NCBI GenBank assembly: GCA_035547915.1 | Contig: DASZTS010000118.1 | Location: 62,001-126,000 of the forward strand | DNA from: DASSFG01 sp035547915 | GTDB taxonomy: Bacteria > Planctomycetota > Planctomycetia > Pirellulales > JAICIG01 | Direction: 5' to 3' | Length of the DNA stretch: 64,000 bases | In this document: one piece after another, positions 8,981 through 18,299 of the stretch | Numbering within the stretch: position 1 is the stretch's first letter | How the letters are laid out: each line of letters begins with the position of its first letter | The notes under the pieces: model-generated | What the model saw: the letters and a program-made list of their open reading frames with translations, nothing else | Database searches by the model: none | What the model was told of the DNA's origin: nothing | Position numbers and translations under genes: made by a program

Positions 8981-9583
8981 ATGGCGGACGGTCGTTTGAC
9001 GCGGCGATCCGTGTGGCGCGTGAAGCGGACGACGATACTGGTCGCCCTTTGCACCGCCGCCCTGCTGGCGGTGCTTAATCTGGCCCCCGGCAACGTTCGC
9101 CTGGTATCTCATCTCCGCTATGGCGACATCCACGGCTGGCCGTATGAGTTTCTCAATCGCACCAGTTCCGGTTCTTGGCTTGGGACGGGCTCGGGGCATG
9201 TGCTTGAATTTCAAGCAAGAAACCTAGCTTTGGATGTGTTGGTGGCTCTGACGATCAGCGCGGCCACCGGCGCTGTCTACGAATATCGGGCGCGCGGCAT
9301 GAGGCGCAAACCGTGGCAATTCACGGTCAACGAGCCCGGCCTACGCTGTCTCACCTGGACCGACTTTACGCCGGACGACGAGGCGCTACGTGCCTTGCAA
9401 GGTCTCCGGCAGCTTCGTCAACTATCATTAGACTGCGGGGCTCTCCACGACGATTCCCTGGTCTTCTTCGAGTCGCTCGAGGACCTTCAATCGCTTACCT
9501 TGCAAAACGCTCGGCATATCGGCTCCGGTGCCGTCGGGCGCCTGCGCGAGAGGCTGCCGCGCTGCATAATTAGCACCTACTAG
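8981..9583 (+). CDS. Membrane-anchored protein with short leucine-rich-repeat-like C terminus
   Basis: 200-residue protein, last member of the ABC transporter cluster (10-base gap). A signal-anchor lies near residues 13-31 (TTILVALCTAALLAVLNL), a second hydrophobic stretch is near residues 82-97 (LALDVLVALTISAATGAV), and the C-terminal 80 residues contain LRR-like units (for example LRQLRQLSLDCGALHDDSL and LEDLQSLTLQNARHIGSGAV), a style frequent in planctomycetes. The protein is too short for a full LRR solenoid, so it may be a capped fragment binding a partner. No enzymatic motif is visible. Function unknown. Confidence 0.7.
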   Translation: MADGRLTRRSVWRVKRTTILVALCTAALLAVLNLAPGNVRLVSHLRYGDIHGWPYEFLNRTSSGSWLGTGSGHVLEFQARNLALDVLVALTISAATGAVYEYRARGMRRKPWQFTVNEPGLRCLTWTDFTPDDEALRALQGLRQLRQLSLDCGALHDDSLVFFESLEDLQSLTLQNARHIGSGAVGRLRERLPRCIISTY

Positions 9584-9705
9584 CCGCTGGATTCGTCCGC
9601 CGACATGGGCATCCTGCATACTTGACGTTGCCCATCACGTGTGTTCAATTTCGACGCATCCTCCCTGCCTGGTCCCCTCCCACAGCACGCCTGAAAGTAC
9701 GCCGC

Positions 9706-11418
9706 ATGTCGACCGATTCCGACCGCCGGCCCTGGTACCGAGAGTTGAATCGCTACCACTGGTTCGTCTTCACCGTGGCGGCGCTCGGCTGGCTCTTCGA
9801 CACGATGGACCAGCAGTTGTTCAACCTGGCGCGGTTGCCGGCCTGTAGCGAATTGCTCGGCCTGCCTCCGTCGGACCCCCGTGTCGGCACGCATGGTGGC
9901 TACGCGACCTCGATCTTCCTGATTGGCTGGGCCACCGGCGGCATCGCCTTCGGAGTGCTCGGCGACAGAATTGGCCGCGCCAAAACGATGCTGTGGACAA
10001 TTCTGATCTACTCGCTCTGTACGGGCTTGAGCGCCTTCTCCCGATCGATCTACGATTTTGCGTTCTATCGATTCTTGACCGGACTGGGCGTCGGTGGCGA
10101 GTTCGCGGTCGGCGTGGCGCTGGTGGCCGAGGTCATGCCCGAGCGGGCTCGTCCCTTTGCGCTGGGCCTGTTGCAAGCGCTCTCCGCCGTCGGCAACGTC
10201 TCGGCCGCGCTGATCAGCCTGGGGCTGGGGCGATTGGAAGAAGCGGGCGAACTGGACGCCTTCTTCGCCGATCGCCTGGGGCTTACGTCGGTAAGTGCCT
10301 GGCGAGTGATGTTTCTGGTGGGGACCGTTCCCGCCCTGCTGGCTATTCTGATTCGCCGCAAGCTCAAGGAGCCCGAGCGCTGGCAATCGAGCGCTACCCC
10401 GGGAACGGCGAAACAGTTCGGCTCGTATGCCGAGCTGTTTGGAAATCCGCGTTGGCGCTCGCACGCGCTGGCTGGATTGGGACTGGCCTTCTGTGGCGTG
10501 GTGGGGCTGTGGGCGATCGGATTCTTCAGCATCGACCTGACGCGTCTGGTGTTCCGCAAGACGTTCGAAGCCGAGGCCCGCGAGAGTGGCGACGTCGCGC
10601 GCGACCAGGCCTTCTTGGGCCTGCTCTTTTCCAAACCGGGGGCGATCTCGGATGTGAAGGACAAGATCCAGCCGGCCAACCTGCTCGGTCCCGAAACGGG
10701 CCCGCGCGATGCGGAGCGCATCTATGGTGCCGCCCTGGAACTCTTCGACAAGGGTGAGACGATCACGCCCGACACGGTTCTCGCGGCGCTGGACCATGGC
10801 ACCAAAAAGCTCGCGCCACAAACGGACGACGAACGCCGCCGACGAGACGCCTATTTGCGGGGCACCGTGACCGATGCCGACGGGATCGCCGAGCACGTCG
10901 AGCGCATCCGTAAGCGAACGCGAGCGATCGGTGGGCGGTTGACACATTGGGCGGCCATCACGTCGGTGATGCTCAACGTAGGCGCCTTTTTCGGCATCTA
11001 TGCCTTTAGCTATGTGACGCACATGGTGGGGCGGCGCCCTGCCTTCGCCCTGTCGTTCGTGTTGGCAGCGGCTAGCACGGGCATGGTCTTCTGGCATTTT
11101 CAAACGATCGGCGACGTGTTTTGGATGATTCCGATCATGGGTTTTTGCCAGCTCTCGCTCTTCGGCGGCTATGCGATCTATTTTCCGGAGCTGTTTCCCA
11201 CGCACCTGCGCAGCACGGGCACGTCGTTTTGTTACAACGTGGGCCGACTGGTTGCCGCTGCCGGGCCCTCGGCTCTGGGATTGCTGATGAGCCAGGTGTT
11301 CGGCGACAAGAACGAGCCGATGCGATACGCCGGCGTGACGATGTGCGGCGTCTTCCTGCTCGGCCTTCTTGTGCTGCCGTTCGCCCCCGAAACCAAGGGC
11401 CAGCCGCTGCCGGAATAG
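9706..11418 (+). CDS. MFS transporter with large central insert
   Basis: 570-residue major facilitator superfamily carrier. The N half shows the expected motif GVLGDRIGRAKTM (loop 2-3), and the remainder has about twelve membrane segments, ending LPFAPETKGQPLPE, a PETKGQ ending typical of the sugar/organic-acid carriers. It begins MSTDSDRRPWYRELNRYHW at ATG 9706; a longer in-frame start at 9622 would add residues unlike the family. Between roughly residues 284 and 408 there is a charged, hydrophilic insert (FEAEARESGDVARDQAF through ERIRKRTRAIGG) placed after the seventh or eighth membrane segment; MFS carriers usually have only a short loop there. Substrate unknown; metabolite uptake such as sugars, carboxylates or aromatic acids is most likely. 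Stands alone on the plus strand. Confidence 0.88.
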   Translation: MSTDSDRRPWYRELNRYHWFVFTVAALGWLFDTMDQQLFNLARLPACSELLGLPPSDPRVGTHGGYATSIFLIGWATGGIAFGVLGDRIGRAKTMLWTILIYSLCTGLSAFSRSIYDFAFYRFLTGLGVGGEFAVGVALVAEVMPERARPFALGLLQALSAVGNVSAALISLGLGRLEEAGELDAFFADRLGLTSVSAWRVMFLVGTVPALLAILIRRKLKEPERWQSSATPGTAKQFGSYAELFGNPRWRSHALAGLGLAFCGVVGLWAIGFFSIDLTRLVFRKTFEAEARESGDVARDQAFLGLLFSKPGAISDVKDKIQPANLLGPETGPRDAERIYGAALELFDKGETITPDTVLAALDHGTKKLAPQTDDERRRRDAYLRGTVTDADGIAEHVERIRKRTRAIGGRLTHWAAITSVMLNVGAFFGIYAFSYVTHMVGRRPAFALSFVLAAASTGMVFWHFQTIGDVFWMIPIMGFCQLSLFGGYAIYFPELFPTHLRSTGTSFCYNVGRLVAAAGPSALGLLMSQVFGDKNEPMRYAGVTMCGVFLLGLLVLPFAPETKGQPLPE

Positions 11419-11482
11419 GACCGCCCTGCATTTGCAGCGGAACTACGTGACATAGCTCAACTTAGGGCGCGTCATCTCCTCT

Positions 11483-11510
11483 TTTCACAGTCGCCCCAAG
11501 CCGCTACAAT
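11483..11510 (+). promoter_or_regulatory. Candidate promoter upstream of RND transporter gene
   Basis: TTCACA at 11484-11489 (5 of 6 to the sigma70 -35 consensus) and TACAAT at 11505-11510 (5 of 6 to -10) are separated by 15 bases, shorter than the preferred 16-18. The pair lies about 145 bases upstream of the RND gene start at 11655. Planctomycete promoter rules are poorly known, so this is a weak call made by eye. Confidence 0.3.
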
Positions 11511-11654
11511 CCGCCGCCCTTTTCGGCCAAGGAGATGTGGCGAGTGCGCGCGGCGGTTCCTAGTTTCCGCTTGCCGTTGAGCGACTTGCGTTCCCTCCCG
11601 TGGCCTTGGGGACCGAGAGCACACCCGGGATGATCCGCTCTGCTTGGGAGGCAC

Positions 11655-14483
11655 ATGTCCGATTCGTCTAGCGAGCCGCAGCCGTCGTTGCTTTCCGCTC
11701 CGCTCGATTTGGCGACGCGCGTGGCGCTGCGCTTCCCGGCCGCCACTGTCGCGTTGGCGGTCGCGCTCACCGTGTTCTCGGTGGCCTACACCTGGCAGAA
11801 TCTCAGCTACCGCACCAGCCGGCTCGATCTGCTCAATCCGGAGAGCGACTACAACCGCCTCTGGATCGACTACGTTAATGAGTTCGGTGAGGAAGACGAC
11901 GCGGTCGTCGTCGTCGAAGGCGCCAGCCGCGAGCGCGTCGTGCCGGTGCTCGAAGAGATCTCGACCATGCTGGCCCGCGAAGACCGGCTGTTCCACGCCG
12001 TGCTGCACGGCGTCGATCTCGGCCAGATCCGGGCCAAGGGACTCCATTACCTGTCGCAAGAGGAACTGCTCGGCATCGAGCAGTTCTTGGACAGCGTCAG
12101 TCCGATCATCGACGAAGGTAACTGGTCGCCACTCAATCTGGGCCGACTGTTGACGGGGGTGAACGACCGGCTGGAAGCCACCCAGGTGCGGCCCGGCCTG
12201 ATCGACCCGGGGCTCGTCCGCTCCGAGACCGAACGGCTCACCGACAGTCTGCTCGGCACGCTCACGCAGAAGGACCGTTATCAGTCGCCCTGGCCGGCCA
12301 TGCCGCAGTCGTTCGCCACGCTCAGCGAGCTGAACGCGGAATACTTGCTCACCAAGGATGGCACGCTGGGCTTCGTCCTCCTGCGTCTGGCGCAGGACCC
12401 GGATGGCTTTGCCCGCAACAGCCAGGCGGTCGATGCCCTGCGCGACCTGATCGCCCAGGTCAACGCACGCCATCCCGATGCGAAAGTCGGCCTCACCGGC
12501 TTGCCGGTGATGGAGAACGACGAGATGCGTTCCAGCGAAACGTCGATGTACTGGTCCAGCCTGCTGTCGCTGGTCGGCGTGGCCTGCCTCTTTGTGGCCG
12601 GGTTCGGCGGCGTGCGGCACGCCCTGCTGGCCAACCTGGTGTTGCTCGTGGGCATCGCCTGGTCGTTCGCCTACCTGACGTTCACGATCGGCCACCTGAA
12701 CATCCTCAGCATGTCGTTCACGGTTACGCTGATCGGCATCGGTATCGACTACGGCGTCTACTATGTCGCCCGCTATCTGCAAATTCGCGCCACGGTGGCG
12801 TCTTGCAAGGATGCCCTCTTGCAGACGACGCACGCCGTGGGAGCGGCCATTCTGACTGGTGCCGTAACAACGGCCATCTCCTTCTTTGCCGCATCGTTCA
12901 CCGATTTCACGGGCATCGCCGAGTTGGGCACGATCGCCGGCGGCGGCATCCTGCTCTGCGCCGTGGCTGAGTTACTCGTGCTGCCGGCGGTCATCGCGAT
13001 GGTCGACCGTAGCGGGCTCGGCATGCGCATTCCTGAGCCACTGAACGTCCACTCGTGGATTGCGCCGCTGTTGCGCAGACCGCGGCTGCTGCTGGCGTCG
13101 ACGATGTTCTTCACGCTCGTCGTGTCGCTGGGCGTCGAGCATCTCTGGTACGACCACAACCTGCTCAACCTTCAAGCCGAAGGACTGGAAAGCATCGAGC
13201 TCGAACAAAAACTGCTTTCCGAATCGAATCAGAGTGTCTGGTACGCCCTCTCGATCGCCGACAACCCCGACGACTTGCTGGCCCGCAAAGAGGCGATGCT
13301 CAAGCTCGATAGCGTCGAGCGGGTCGAAGAAATCGTGTCGCTGTTGCCGGGCGACCACAAGGTCAAGCAGCCGATCATCGCCCGGATTCAAAAGCGCCTG
13401 GCCAATCTGGCCGAACGGCCGCAGGTCATTCCGGTCGACAAGCCAGACTATATCGGCCGTGTGTTGGCCCGCACGCAACAGCTCATGGCCGTCATCCCCG
13501 AGACACGTGGCTGTGCCCGCGACGTGGAGCAAATCCGCGACCGGCTGCGCAAGCTGGTGCAATCCGACTATTACCAGTGGCTTTCGCACTTTCAACAAAA
13601 CATGGCCGGCGACCTGCTCAGTCGGCTGCATATTCTGCGGAGCATGGCCAACCCCGAGAAACCCGAGCTGAGCGACTTGCCGCAGAGCCTGGTGCAACGG
13701 TTCGTCGGCAACCACGGGCACCACCTGCTCAAGATCTACGGCCGCGGCAACATCTGGGACATGGACGCCCTGGAGAAGTTCGTCAAAGAGGTCCGTAGCG
13801 TGGACCCGCGGGCCACCGGCAATCCGTTGCAGGCCTACGAGGCGTCGCTGGAGATGAAGTCGAGCTACGAGGAGGCAGCCCTCTACGCCTTGCTCGTCAT
13901 CATGGTGGTGCTCGTCGTCGATTTGCGCAGTGTGCGCTATGCTCTGCTGGCCGCGCTCCCCTTGGGGCTGGGCGTGCTGCAAACATTCGGCCTGCTGGGA
14001 ATTCTGGAAATCCCACTCAATCCGGCCAACATGATTGCGCTGCCTCTGATGCTGGGCATCGGCGTCGACTACGGCGTGCATCTGATTCACGAATATCGCG
14101 AACAGTCGGGTCCGTACCGCATGTCGCCCGCGACGGCCGTCGCCGTGCTGGTCGACGGGTTGACGACGGTCGTCGGGTTCGGCTCGCTGATGATCGCCAG
14201 TCATCGCGGCTTACAGAGCCTGGGCCGGGTGCTCACGCTCGGCGTGACTTGTTGCATGTTCACCTCGATGATCATGCTCCCGGCGCTCCTCGTCTTGATG
14301 TCGCGCAAGCGCCGCGCGGCGGCCGCCCCAGCGTCATCCGATGAAGCGCCGCGAGAGCCCGTGCGGCTGCCCTCGTCGCGGCGCATCGACGGCCCGGAAC
14401 CGCACATCGCCGGTCGACACACCGCGCCGCGCCGCGCAGCATCGCCCGAAAGAAGCCCGCACCGCGGCGGGCGCGCCACTTAG
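11655..14483 (+). CDS. RND/MMPL-family membrane transporter, HpnN-like
   Basis: 942-residue RND-superfamily protein with the duplicated layout of MMPL/HpnN proteins: one N-terminal membrane helix (about 35-52), a large periplasmic domain (about 55-295), five helices, a second such helix near 485-505, a second periplasmic domain (about 510-740) and five more helices. The two core helices carry matching motifs: GIGIDYGVYYVARYL near 361-375 and GIGVDYGVHLIHEY near 801-814, with the conserved Asp that couples proton flow. HpnN relatives move hopanoids or other lipids to the outer membrane; here that is only family inference because no squalene-hopene cyclase lies in the window. A GGGAGG-type ribosome site precedes ATG 11655. 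The Pro/Arg-rich last 60 residues are probably disordered. It converges with the SDR gene, 16 bases apart. Confidence 0.88.
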   Translation: MSDSSSEPQPSLLSAPLDLATRVALRFPAATVALAVALTVFSVAYTWQNLSYRTSRLDLLNPESDYNRLWIDYVNEFGEEDDAVVVVEGASRERVVPVLEEISTMLAREDRLFHAVLHGVDLGQIRAKGLHYLSQEELLGIEQFLDSVSPIIDEGNWSPLNLGRLLTGVNDRLEATQVRPGLIDPGLVRSETERLTDSLLGTLTQKDRYQSPWPAMPQSFATLSELNAEYLLTKDGTLGFVLLRLAQDPDGFARNSQAVDALRDLIAQVNARHPDAKVGLTGLPVMENDEMRSSETSMYWSSLLSLVGVACLFVAGFGGVRHALLANLVLLVGIAWSFAYLTFTIGHLNILSMSFTVTLIGIGIDYGVYYVARYLQIRATVASCKDALLQTTHAVGAAILTGAVTTAISFFAASFTDFTGIAELGTIAGGGILLCAVAELLVLPAVIAMVDRSGLGMRIPEPLNVHSWIAPLLRRPRLLLASTMFFTLVVSLGVEHLWYDHNLLNLQAEGLESIELEQKLLSESNQSVWYALSIADNPDDLLARKEAMLKLDSVERVEEIVSLLPGDHKVKQPIIARIQKRLANLAERPQVIPVDKPDYIGRVLARTQQLMAVIPETRGCARDVEQIRDRLRKLVQSDYYQWLSHFQQNMAGDLLSRLHILRSMANPEKPELSDLPQSLVQRFVGNHGHHLLKIYGRGNIWDMDALEKFVKEVRSVDPRATGNPLQAYEASLEMKSSYEEAALYALLVIMVVLVVDLRSVRYALLAALPLGLGVLQTFGLLGILEIPLNPANMIALPLMLGIGVDYGVHLIHEYREQSGPYRMSPATAVAVLVDGLTTVVGFGSLMIASHRGLQSLGRVLTLGVTCCMFTSMIMLPALLVLMSRKRRAAAAPASSDEAPREPVRLPSSRRIDGPEPHIAGRHTAPRRAASPERSPHRGGRAT

Positions 14484-14499
14484 CGCGGGTTGCTAGAGC

Positions 14500-15504
14500 T
14501 TAGAGTAACCCTTGGCGGGCGTACCAATCGGCGGTCTGCCGCAGGCGGTCGGCCAGAGGGCGGGCGACGCGAAAACCGAGCTCGTTGCGAATCCGCTCGG
14601 ATGAGCAGACCCACGAGCCGGCCGATGCCTCGCGCATCTTGTCGAGGTTGAAGATGGCCGGACGGCCGCGCAAACGCGATACGACTTCGCTGGCCGCTCC
14701 GGCACAGCGTCCCATCCAGTCGGGCGTGCGCACCACGTAAACACGGCGTCGCCCGACGGCGTCGCCGATAAGCTGTCCCAGCTTGTCATAGTCGGGATCT
14801 TGGTCGCCCGCGACGAAGTAGCATCCCGTGGCGGCCGCGCCGTCGGCCTGCACACGCTCGCCCTTGTCCGCCGCCAAGCGGAGTGCCTCGGCCAGGTCGT
14901 CGGCGTGTACCAACGAAACCTTACGCGGCTTCCAACCCGGCACCGCATGCACCCCGTGCCGCGCGATGGGTTGAAAGAGCAGGCAGGTGTGCATGTCGCC
15001 CTCGCCGAAAACCACCGGCGGACGCACGATCGTCAGCGGCACCTGATCGGCAAATTCGGCGGCCGCCACTTCTCCTGCGCGCTTGCTGCGGCCGTAGTTC
15101 GATACCGGTTCGGCCGGATCGTTCTCGGTGCGCGGATGGCCGTTCGGAGCGGGTCCCGCCGCGGCCAACGAGGAGACGAGCACCAACACCGGGGGCGAGG
15201 TCTGTCGGGCGCAGGCCGCCGCGATGTTTCGTGCGCCTTCTTCGTTGACTCGGAACAGGTCGCCGCTGCGCAGTGCCTTGACCAGGCCCGCCAGGTGAAA
15301 AACCGCATCGACGCCCTCCACGGCCGCTGGTAGCGCGCCGGGGCGCGTCACATCGCCCAACATCACTTCCACGCCCAGATCCCGCAACGGTTCGGCAGCG
15401 GCTTCGCGGCGGATCAGGGCACGCACGGAGTCGCCGTGCTCAAGAAGCGTGCGGATCAGGTGCTCGCCAATGAAGCCGTTCGCGCCGGTTACGAGTGCTT
15501 TCAC
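14500..15504 (-). CDS. NAD(P)-dependent epimerase/dehydratase (extended SDR)
   Basis: 334-residue extended short-chain dehydrogenase/reductase. It begins with the Rossmann motif VTGANGFIG and shows DVTRP, FHLAGLV, LVSSLAA and the catalytic YGRSK (Tyr-x-x-x-Lys), followed by the ITIVRPP-like TIVRPPVVFGEGD. The GTG at 15504 is preferred because it puts MKALVTGANGF at the N terminus, as in the family; an upstream in-frame start at 15591 would add 29 residues with no family counterpart, although neither has a strong ribosome site. The family includes nucleotide-sugar epimerases, dihydroflavonol-4-reductase-like enzymes and the hopanoid-associated HpnA; I cannot choose among them. The gene converges with the HpnN-like transporter, which makes a lipid-related role worth testing. 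Confidence 0.88.
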   Translation of the reverse strand: MKALVTGANGFIGEHLIRTLLEHGDSVRALIRREAAAEPLRDLGVEVMLGDVTRPGALPAAVEGVDAVFHLAGLVKALRSGDLFRVNEEGARNIAAACARQTSPPVLVLVSSLAAAGPAPNGHPRTENDPAEPVSNYGRSKRAGEVAAAEFADQVPLTIVRPPVVFGEGDMHTCLLFQPIARHGVHAVPGWKPRKVSLVHADDLAEALRLAADKGERVQADGAAATGCYFVAGDQDPDYDKLGQLIGDAVGRRRVYVVRTPDWMGRCAGAASEVVSRLRGRPAIFNLDKMREASAGSWVCSSERIRNELGFRVARPLADRLRQTADWYARQGLL

Positions 15505-15674
15505 GATTGCGTGGCGGCAGGCCGCTCGTTGAGGATCGCTCGCTAGCAAGACAAGTCTTGCGACGTCGTTCGATCCATCTCGGTCGCCCACGCGGCGCGA
15601 CGTCCGTCACTCGGTGCCCCAACTCCCTTCAAACATCAGAGGTTATCGTCTCAGCAAGATATATTCAATAAAAA

Positions 15675-16436
15675 TTAAGAAGTTTGTTCACACATTTCTA
15701 TTGACAACGACTGGGCGGACAACGCCAGTTCCGTCGTCGGCCCACCGCCTTTGACGATGAAGGCCTGCGTCGTCGGCTGCTCGAAGATCGATTCGGGCTT
15801 GTCGGCCATGAATTCATGGAAGGCGCGCTGCACGCCGGCGAGCATCCCATAGTCGTGGCTGATCATCACGCCGCCGGGTACCATCCTCGGGTAGAAGTAT
15901 TCCAGGCAGGCGAGCGTACCCTCGTAGAGGTCGACGTCGAAATGTACGAAGGCGTATTGGCTCTCTTCCACGTCGCGCGCTGAATCTGGAAACAGTCCTT
16001 TGTGGTAATACACTTGGTCGTAATCGGCCAAATAGGCTTTCACCGATTCGAGGCTACACGCGTATTGCGCCACGCGGTGCACGCCGGCGTCTTTGTCGCT
16101 GGACGGCGGCAGCCCCTCGAACGTGTCGAACAGATGGAGTTCGCGGTCCCCTTTCACGCTGGCGATCAGTTTCGCGGTCACGCCCTGGTAGACACCCACC
16201 TCCGCGAATTTGCCGGGGTAGCGCGTCATCGCGCGCGCCATACTCATCACCTGGTAGCACTCGAACGCGCTATTGAGACATTTGCGCTCGCGCCGCACGC
16301 GACTCAACAATTTCGTGTCGCGCGGGTTCTTCCGAGAGTTGAGGGCGGCGATTTGCAAGCGCGACCAGCAGTCGAGCCCGAACTGTTCCCAGAAACCGCC
16401 TCCGAGCCTTTGCACAAATTTGCTTCGCAACCACAT
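15675..16436 (-). CDS. TylF/MycF-type SAM-dependent methyltransferase
   Basis: 253-residue methyltransferase of the TylF/MycF (macrocin O-methyltransferase-like) family. The core contains KFAEVGVYQGVTAKLIA (the SAM-binding glycine loop), LHLFDTFEGLPPS (typical of the family), FVHFDVDLYEGTLACLEYFYP with the metal/substrate Asp pair, and PGGVMISHDYG. These enzymes methylate hydroxyls of sugars or other small molecules with a divalent metal; bacterial homologues commonly occur in polysaccharide and glycan loci. No glycan genes are directly adjacent, the nearest glycosyltransferases being about 20 kb away. It appears monocistronic, with about 210 bases of non-coding DNA upstream. The C terminus reaches into an AT-rich stretch (about 15655-15695) unlike the surrounding GC-rich DNA. 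Confidence 0.9.
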   Translation of the reverse strand: MWLRSKFVQRLGGGFWEQFGLDCWSRLQIAALNSRKNPRDTKLLSRVRRERKCLNSAFECYQVMSMARAMTRYPGKFAEVGVYQGVTAKLIASVKGDRELHLFDTFEGLPPSSDKDAGVHRVAQYACSLESVKAYLADYDQVYYHKGLFPDSARDVEESQYAFVHFDVDLYEGTLACLEYFYPRMVPGGVMISHDYGMLAGVQRAFHEFMADKPESIFEQPTTQAFIVKGGGPTTELALSAQSLSIEMCEQTS

Positions 16437-16649
16437 GGCGATTGTTCCAGAAGGGAGGGAACTCGTGCGAAAATACGTCCATCACGAACGCGTACGACCG
16501 CTCTTCGAGCAAGATCGGTTGCCGCCTAAGATAAACATTTGCGTGTCTGCGCAAAAGTACCAGGATCGGAATTTTCGATAAAAGCGGAAGAATAGGAAGA
16601 TTTTGCGTCCTGCTTCCAGGGGTCGCTTTCGTCCGAAGTCATCTTCTGA

Positions 16650-17900
16650 CTAGGCTTTACGAAGCCGATGCTTCGCCTGCTCCAGCGCGGGCCCGAGCCA
16701 GGCGACCTCCTCTGGAGTATTGTACAGGTAAAAACTGGCACGGGTCGTCGCGGCGACGCCCAATCGCTTGTGCAGCGGCATGGCGCAATGATGCCCCGCT
16801 CTGACAGCAATCCCTTGCAAGTCAAGGAGTTGTGCCACATCGTGAGCATGAATGCCGTCTACCGTGAAGCTGACGATGCCGGCCTTGCTCTCGGGCGGCG
16901 GACCGAAGATTCGCACGCCCGGAATCGATTGCAACACGTCGTGGGCCAGCGCCGTCAAACGGTGTATGTGTTCGTGGATACGCACCAGCCCGATGCCCAT
17001 CAGGTAGTCGATCGCCGCACCCAATCCGATCGCGGGCACAATCGGCGGCGTGCCGGCCTCGAAGCGGGCGGGTAGATCGGCCGGTTCGAACCCCTCTCGT
17101 GTTACCCGGCGGATCATGCTGCCGCCCCCCAGAAACGGGTACATGGCCGCGAGTAGGTCCCGCCGTCCGTAGAGGATGCCCACGCCGGTCGGCCCCATCA
17201 GCTTGTGTCCGCTGAACGCCAAAAAGTCGGCGCCGAGCGTTTGTACGTCCGTCGGTAGATGCGGCGCGCTCTGGGCGGCATCGACGACAACCACGGCGCC
17301 CGCTTCATGCGCTCGTCGCACGATCTCCGGGATCGGATTAAAGGTCCCCAGGACATTCGACGCGGCCGTCACGGCGACGATTCTCGTGCGTTCGTTCAGC
17401 AGCCGCGGCAAAGCATCGATGTCGAGCAAGCCATCATCCGTCACCGGTAGGTAACGGAGCACCGCGCCTCGTCGGACCGCCAACTGCTGCCAGGGAACCA
17501 GGTTTGAGTGATGCTCCATGTCGGTGAGGATGATTTCGTCACCCTGGCCGACGTGTTCGTCGCCCCAGCTTCTGGCGACGAGGTTGATCCCCTCTGTCGT
17601 GCCATAGGTGAAGATCACCTCCTCGACGTGGCGGGCGTTGATGAACGACCGCACCTTCTCGCGTGCCTCGGAGTAGAGATCGGTACTCTGCTCGCTCAGC
17701 CAGTGGATGCCGCGATGCACATTGGCATAGTGCTTCTCGTACACGTCCACGAGCGATTGGATGACCTGCCGCGGTCGTTGCGTGGTGGCCGCGTTGTCGA
17801 AGTAGACGAGCGGCCGATCGCCGTGGATGACCGTCGACAGAATCGGAAAGTCGGCGCGGAGAGCCTCGACGTCGAGCGGCGAGTCGGAAGGCACGCTCAT
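16650..17900 (-). CDS. sufS: Cysteine desulfurase SufS
   Basis: 416-residue group II cysteine desulfurase that removes sulfur from L-cysteine for iron-sulfur cluster assembly. The PLP lysine is in FSGHKLMGPTG (K233) and the persulfide-forming cysteine in RAGHHCAMPLHK (C372), both at positions expected for SufS/CsdA. EHHSNLVPW, VVDAAQSAPH and the N-terminal YFDNAATTQRP are also canonical. The start at 17900 gives a family-like N terminus and overlaps the sufU stop by four bases (ATGA), so the two genes should be translationally coupled; the in-frame start at 17969 would lie deep inside sufU. SufU is the sulfur acceptor for this type of enzyme. The rest of the SUF machinery (SufBCD) is not in the window. 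Confidence 0.97.
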   Translation of the reverse strand: MSVPSDSPLDVEALRADFPILSTVIHGDRPLVYFDNAATTQRPRQVIQSLVDVYEKHYANVHRGIHWLSEQSTDLYSEAREKVRSFINARHVEEVIFTYGTTEGINLVARSWGDEHVGQGDEIILTDMEHHSNLVPWQQLAVRRGAVLRYLPVTDDGLLDIDALPRLLNERTRIVAVTAASNVLGTFNPIPEIVRRAHEAGAVVVVDAAQSAPHLPTDVQTLGADFLAFSGHKLMGPTGVGILYGRRDLLAAMYPFLGGGSMIRRVTREGFEPADLPARFEAGTPPIVPAIGLGAAIDYLMGIGLVRIHEHIHRLTALAHDVLQSIPGVRIFGPPPESKAGIVSFTVDGIHAHDVAQLLDLQGIAVRAGHHCAMPLHKRLGVAATTRASFYLYNTPEEVAWLGPALEQAKHRLRKA

Positions 17901-18286
17901 GGGCCGCCGGCCCCGGCCACCGGCGAATAGAGGGCCGATTGCACGACGCGCCAGGCGAGCAGGCAGCATTTCTGCCGGTTGGGGGTGAGCCTGGCGCCGA
18001 ACAATTCCAACATCTGCTCGGCGGTGAAATTCCTCAGCTCGTCGACGCGGCGCCCCTCGATGGCCTCCATCAGCATCGACGCGGCCGCTTGGCTGATGCA
18101 GCAGCCGTCACCCTGGAACCACGCTTCTTGTACCTTGCCGTCGGGATCGATCGTCAAGTCGACGTGAACGAAGTCGCCGCACAACGGGTTGTCGTCCTCG
18201 TGCGCGTGCGTTGCCCGCGGTGACCTGCCCCGGTGATACGGCTGTTCGTGGTGGTCGAGAATCCGCTCCTGATAGATGTCGTCCAT
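17897..18286 (-). CDS. sufU: SUF system sulfur-acceptor/zinc protein SufU
   Basis: 129-residue SufU protein. It begins MDDIYQERILDHHEQPYHRG, the usual 'Y-x-x-x-I-x-D-H-x-x-x-P-x-x-x-G' opening. The conserved cysteines are in NPLCGD, GDGCCIS and RQKCCLL, which with Asp form the zinc site that accepts persulfide sulfur from SufS. The ATG at 18286 is chosen because it starts the family fold and has GTAGG five bases upstream; the frame continues upstream (to 18352), but that extension is encoded by the dispersed hairpin repeat (18300-18393) and is spurious. It is the first gene of a sufU-sufS pair overlapping by ATGA. Confidence 0.95.
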   Translation of the reverse strand: MDDIYQERILDHHEQPYHRGRSPRATHAHEDDNPLCGDFVHVDLTIDPDGKVQEAWFQGDGCCISQAAASMLMEAIEGRRVDELRNFTAEQMLELFGARLTPNRQKCCLLAWRVVQSALYSPVAGAGGP

Positions 18287-18299
18287 GCCTACTTTTATT

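Noticed and set aside
9580..11205. 541-codon minus-strand frame opposite the MFS transporter
   Set aside because: Antisense of a clear 12-helix carrier; no motif, no ribosome site.
11472..14204. Two long minus-strand frames opposite the RND exporter
   Set aside because: Antisense frames with Gln/His/Arg-rich text; the plus-strand gene has the conserved GIxxDYGV helices.
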